A stretch of DNA of 6,808 nucleotides from an uncultured Candidatus Saccharibacteria bacterium (GTDB lineage: Bacteria > Patescibacteriota > Saccharimonadia > Saccharimonadales > UBA4665), in assembly GCA_937988795.1 (NCBI GenBank), contig CALKHY010000043.1:1-6808 (forward strand), in the 5' to 3' direction. Each line of letters starts with the position of its first letter. The stretch's first letter is position 1. The notes beneath the pieces are model-generated. The model was not told the origin of the DNA. It saw nothing but the letters and a program-made list of their open reading frames with translations, and did not search any database. Of the stretch, positions 5,505-6,808 are shown piece by piece. Made by a program: the position numbers and the translations under genes.

Positions 5505-6122
5505 ATGCAATCAAAGACATTCCGCGGTCAAAGAATCATATCCGACCAGGTGGGGCCCGAAGAGCTCGGTGTAGTTTGGCGCGAATTAGAGAAGGTGCTC
5601 GACGCGAACATAACGGGCGATATTGTGGAATTTGGCTGCTATTCAGGCACAACAAGTTTGTTTATCCGCCGACTACTGGACGAGAAAGGAGAGTCGAACA
5701 AACGTTCGTTCCATGTTTATGATTCGTTCGAGGGGTTGCCAGAAAAAAGCGAACAAGATGCGAGCGTGGCAGGCGAACAATTTAAGAAAGGCGAGCTGGC
5801 TGTCAATAAGAAGGAATTACTGCACAATTTCCGAACTGCCAACTTGCGTCCACCCATCGTCCACAAAGGCTGGTTTAACCAGCTTACTGAGCGCGATGTG
5901 CCAGATCGCATTGCGTTCGCATTTTTGGACGGCGACTTCTATGAATCAATCATGGACTCGCTCAAGCTCATCTGGCCGCGCATGGGCCAGGGCGGGGCGG
6001 TACTTATTGACGACTACGGCCGCGACGCCCTCCCGGGCCCGGAGCGCGCCGTCCGCGACTTCTTCGGCGGCCGCCCACCAGCCGTCCGCACCGAACACAA
6101 CATTGCTATCATAAAAACATGA
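5505..6122 (+). CDS. TylF/NovP-family class I SAM-dependent O-methyltransferase
   Basis: 205 residues. GDIVEFGCYSGTTSLFI (38-54) is SAM motif I, and HVYDSFEGLPE (70-80) supplies the acid that binds the ribose. AFAFLDGDFYESIMDSL (137-153) and GAVLIDDYGRD (164-174) carry Asp142, Asp169 and Asp170. In NovP the matching aspartates bind Mg2+ and a nearby Asp (here Asp144) acts as base. VRDFF (183-187) is the closing family motif. Founders methylate sugars of macrolides and aminocoumarins. In a non-antibiotic genome the target is more likely a surface polysaccharide or lipid sugar, but no glycan genes are in view. The start ATG 5505 has no ribosome site. The stop overlaps the rlmH start as ATGA (6119-6122), so the two are probably translationally coupled. 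Confidence 0.88.
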   Translation: MQSKTFRGQRIISDQVGPEELGVVWRELEKVLDANITGDIVEFGCYSGTTSLFIRRLLDEKGESNKRSFHVYDSFEGLPEKSEQDASVAGEQFKKGELAVNKKELLHNFRTANLRPPIVHKGWFNQLTERDVPDRIAFAFLDGDFYESIMDSLKLIWPRMGQGGAVLIDDYGRDALPGPERAVRDFFGGRPPAVRTEHNIAIIKT

Positions 6123-6550
6123 GAATACACATCGTAACCGTGGGCGAGCCGAAGCTGACATATGCCAAGGCGGGGTGGGAGGAGTATTTCAGCCGGCTCA
6201 AGCATTACCATACTTTGCGCGTAACGCATGTGCCGGATAAATACGCCTACGACAGTGACTATTTGCTCGGCGCATGCGGCAATGCGTACAAGATGGCGCT
6301 GGCGATTGAAGGCAAACAACTCGACAGTCCGGAGCTGGCAGCGTTTTTAGAGAAACGCGCGCTGGAGGGCAGGGAACTGTGCTCTCTGATCGGTGGGCCC
6401 GAGGGCCTGCCACAAGCAGTCATCGACAAGGCTGACTTTGCCTGGAGCCTTTCCAAACTAACATTCCCGCACGACCTCGCCATGGTCATCCTGCTCGAAG
6501 CCCTTTACCGCGCCAGCACCATCACTGCCGGCACGCCATACCACAAGTAA
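6119..6550 (+). CDS. rlmH: 23S rRNA (pseudouridine-1915 N3) methyltransferase RlmH
   Basis: 143 residues, slightly short against 155-159 in E. coli and S. aureus. It is a SPOUT (trefoil-knot) enzyme that methylates pseudouridine 1915 in helix 69 of 23S rRNA on the 70S ribosome. The N-terminus MRIHIVTVGEPK, the middle ALAIEGKQLDSPELAAFL (60-77), the SAM loop SLIGGPEGLP (89-98) and LSKLTFPHDLAMVILLEALYRA (111-132) are all typical. The C-terminal GTPYHK matches the conserved PYH ending. It overlaps the upstream methyltransferase by 4 nt and precedes the probable miaA, placing two RNA-modification genes side by side. Confidence 0.96.
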   Translation: MRIHIVTVGEPKLTYAKAGWEEYFSRLKHYHTLRVTHVPDKYAYDSDYLLGACGNAYKMALAIEGKQLDSPELAAFLEKRALEGRELCSLIGGPEGLPQAVIDKADFAWSLSKLTFPHDLAMVILLEALYRASTITAGTPYHK

Positions 6551-6579
6551 CTATGCCGAGGCAACCATTTGGCGACTCT

Positions 6580-6608
6580 TTCATTATAAGGAATAGATAT
6601 TGTATAAT
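6580..6608 (+). promoter_or_regulatory. Promoter for the probable miaA
   Basis: A perfect TATAAT (6603-6608) with a weak -35 TTCATT (6580-6585, 3/6) 17 nt upstream, in an AT-rich island (about 6580-6650). Transcription should begin near 6615, so miaA probably has its own promoter after rlmH. Confidence 0.6.
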
Positions 6609-6663
6609 AATCTTTATAAATAAATGTTGAGGTATTGCCGAGAAATTAATCTCCGACTCGCGG

Positions 6664-6743
6664 GTGATCGATGAGAATCAACCGCCAGTTATAGTTATAA
6701 CCGGCCCCACGGGCTGCGGTAAGACCGGCGCGGCCGCGAGTCT
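6664..6743 (+). CDS. miaA: tRNA dimethylallyltransferase MiaA, N-terminal fragment cut by the contig end
   Basis: The frame reads MIDENQPPVIVITGPTGCGK then TGAAASL from GTG 6664 to the adapter junction. GPTGCGKT is a Walker A loop in the place and setting found in MiaA (B. subtilis MiaA reads VVILVGPTAVGKT near residue 10). MiaA adds the dimethylallyl group to A37 of tRNAs reading codons that start with U. GTG is the only usual start in frame after the TGA at 6628-6630, and there is no ribosome site, so a start inside the AT-rich leader or an indel is possible. Only 26 codons are present; another P-loop ATPase cannot be excluded, although rlmH as neighbour favours RNA modification. Confidence 0.6.
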
Positions 6744-6808
6744 AGATCGGAAGAGCACACGTCTGGAACTCCAGTCACTGACCAATCTCGTATGCCGTCT
6801 TCTGCTTG
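6744..6808 (+). other. Illumina TruSeq adapter, index 4 (TGACCA): sequencing artefact
   Basis: From AGATCGGAAGAGC at 6744 the sequence is the indexed TruSeq adapter read to its last base, ending ATGCCGTCTTCTGCTTG at 6808. The 6-base index at 6779-6784 is TGACCA. One extra G (6765/6766) is inserted relative to the standard oligonucleotide. This is library read-through left untrimmed in the assembly, so the genome ends at 6743. Confidence 0.98.

Noticed and set aside
6728..6750. NotI/XbaI-like string GCGGCCGC ... TCTAGATC resembling a vector polylinker
   Set aside because: GCGGCCGC lies within the in-frame MiaA-like codons after the P-loop. The TCTAGA is created by the join of insert and adapter. 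No further vector sequence follows.

Overview
This 6.8 kb window looks like the end of a draft contig from a compact, moderately GC-rich bacterial genome. The best guess, an inference from gene content and style, is a Candidatus Saccharibacteria (TM7/CPR) or similar small genome. Spacers are short, and several genes have a -10 box only 6-8 nt before the start codon and no ribosome binding site, which suggests leaderless mRNAs. The sigma factor has an actinobacterial flavour. TGA ends full-length genes (thrC, the TylF-like gene), so the TGA=Gly code of some CPR lineages does not apply.

Layout: (i) 27-1004 (+), an S66 LD-carboxypeptidase/MccF-type peptidase, convergent with (ii) 1007-2311 (-), threonine synthase thrC. 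(iii) 2312-2466 (-), the thrC promoter and leader. (iv) 2473-2964 (-), a ProC-like Rossmann-domain protein that stops where the dimerisation domain should begin. (v) 2965-3189 (-), its promoter and leader. (vi) 3223-4521 (+), a UmuC-type translesion polymerase, divergent from (iv). (vii) 4596-5483 (+), a BldN-like ECF sigma factor with a long acidic N-terminal extension. (viii) 5505-6122 and 6119-6550 (+), a TylF-family O-methyltransferase and rlmH, overlapping by 4 nt. (ix) 6664-6743, the first 26 codons of a probable miaA. (x) 6744-6808, an Illumina TruSeq adapter (index TGACCA), which is artefact and not genome.

The main discovery is a pair of classical leader-peptide transcription attenuators, both on the minus strand. 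Upstream of thrC a 16-residue peptide, MGQIISEPTTITRVSS, carries a Thr-Thr-Ile-Thr run. Its stop codon abuts a segment that can pair perfectly over 9 nt with the 5' side of a GC-rich hairpin followed by UUUUU. Upstream of the proC-like gene a 17-residue peptide, MSTQKRPYFSFPRPLPL, carries four proline codons. It has the same 1:2 / 2:3 / 3:4 pairing logic and its own intrinsic terminator. In each case the codons match the amino acid made by the downstream enzyme family (Thr for ThrC, Pro for ProC). Both leader ORFs seem to start at or within about 2 nt of the predicted transcription start. Translation of a leaderless mini-ORF would therefore sense charged tRNA and set readthrough into the biosynthetic gene.
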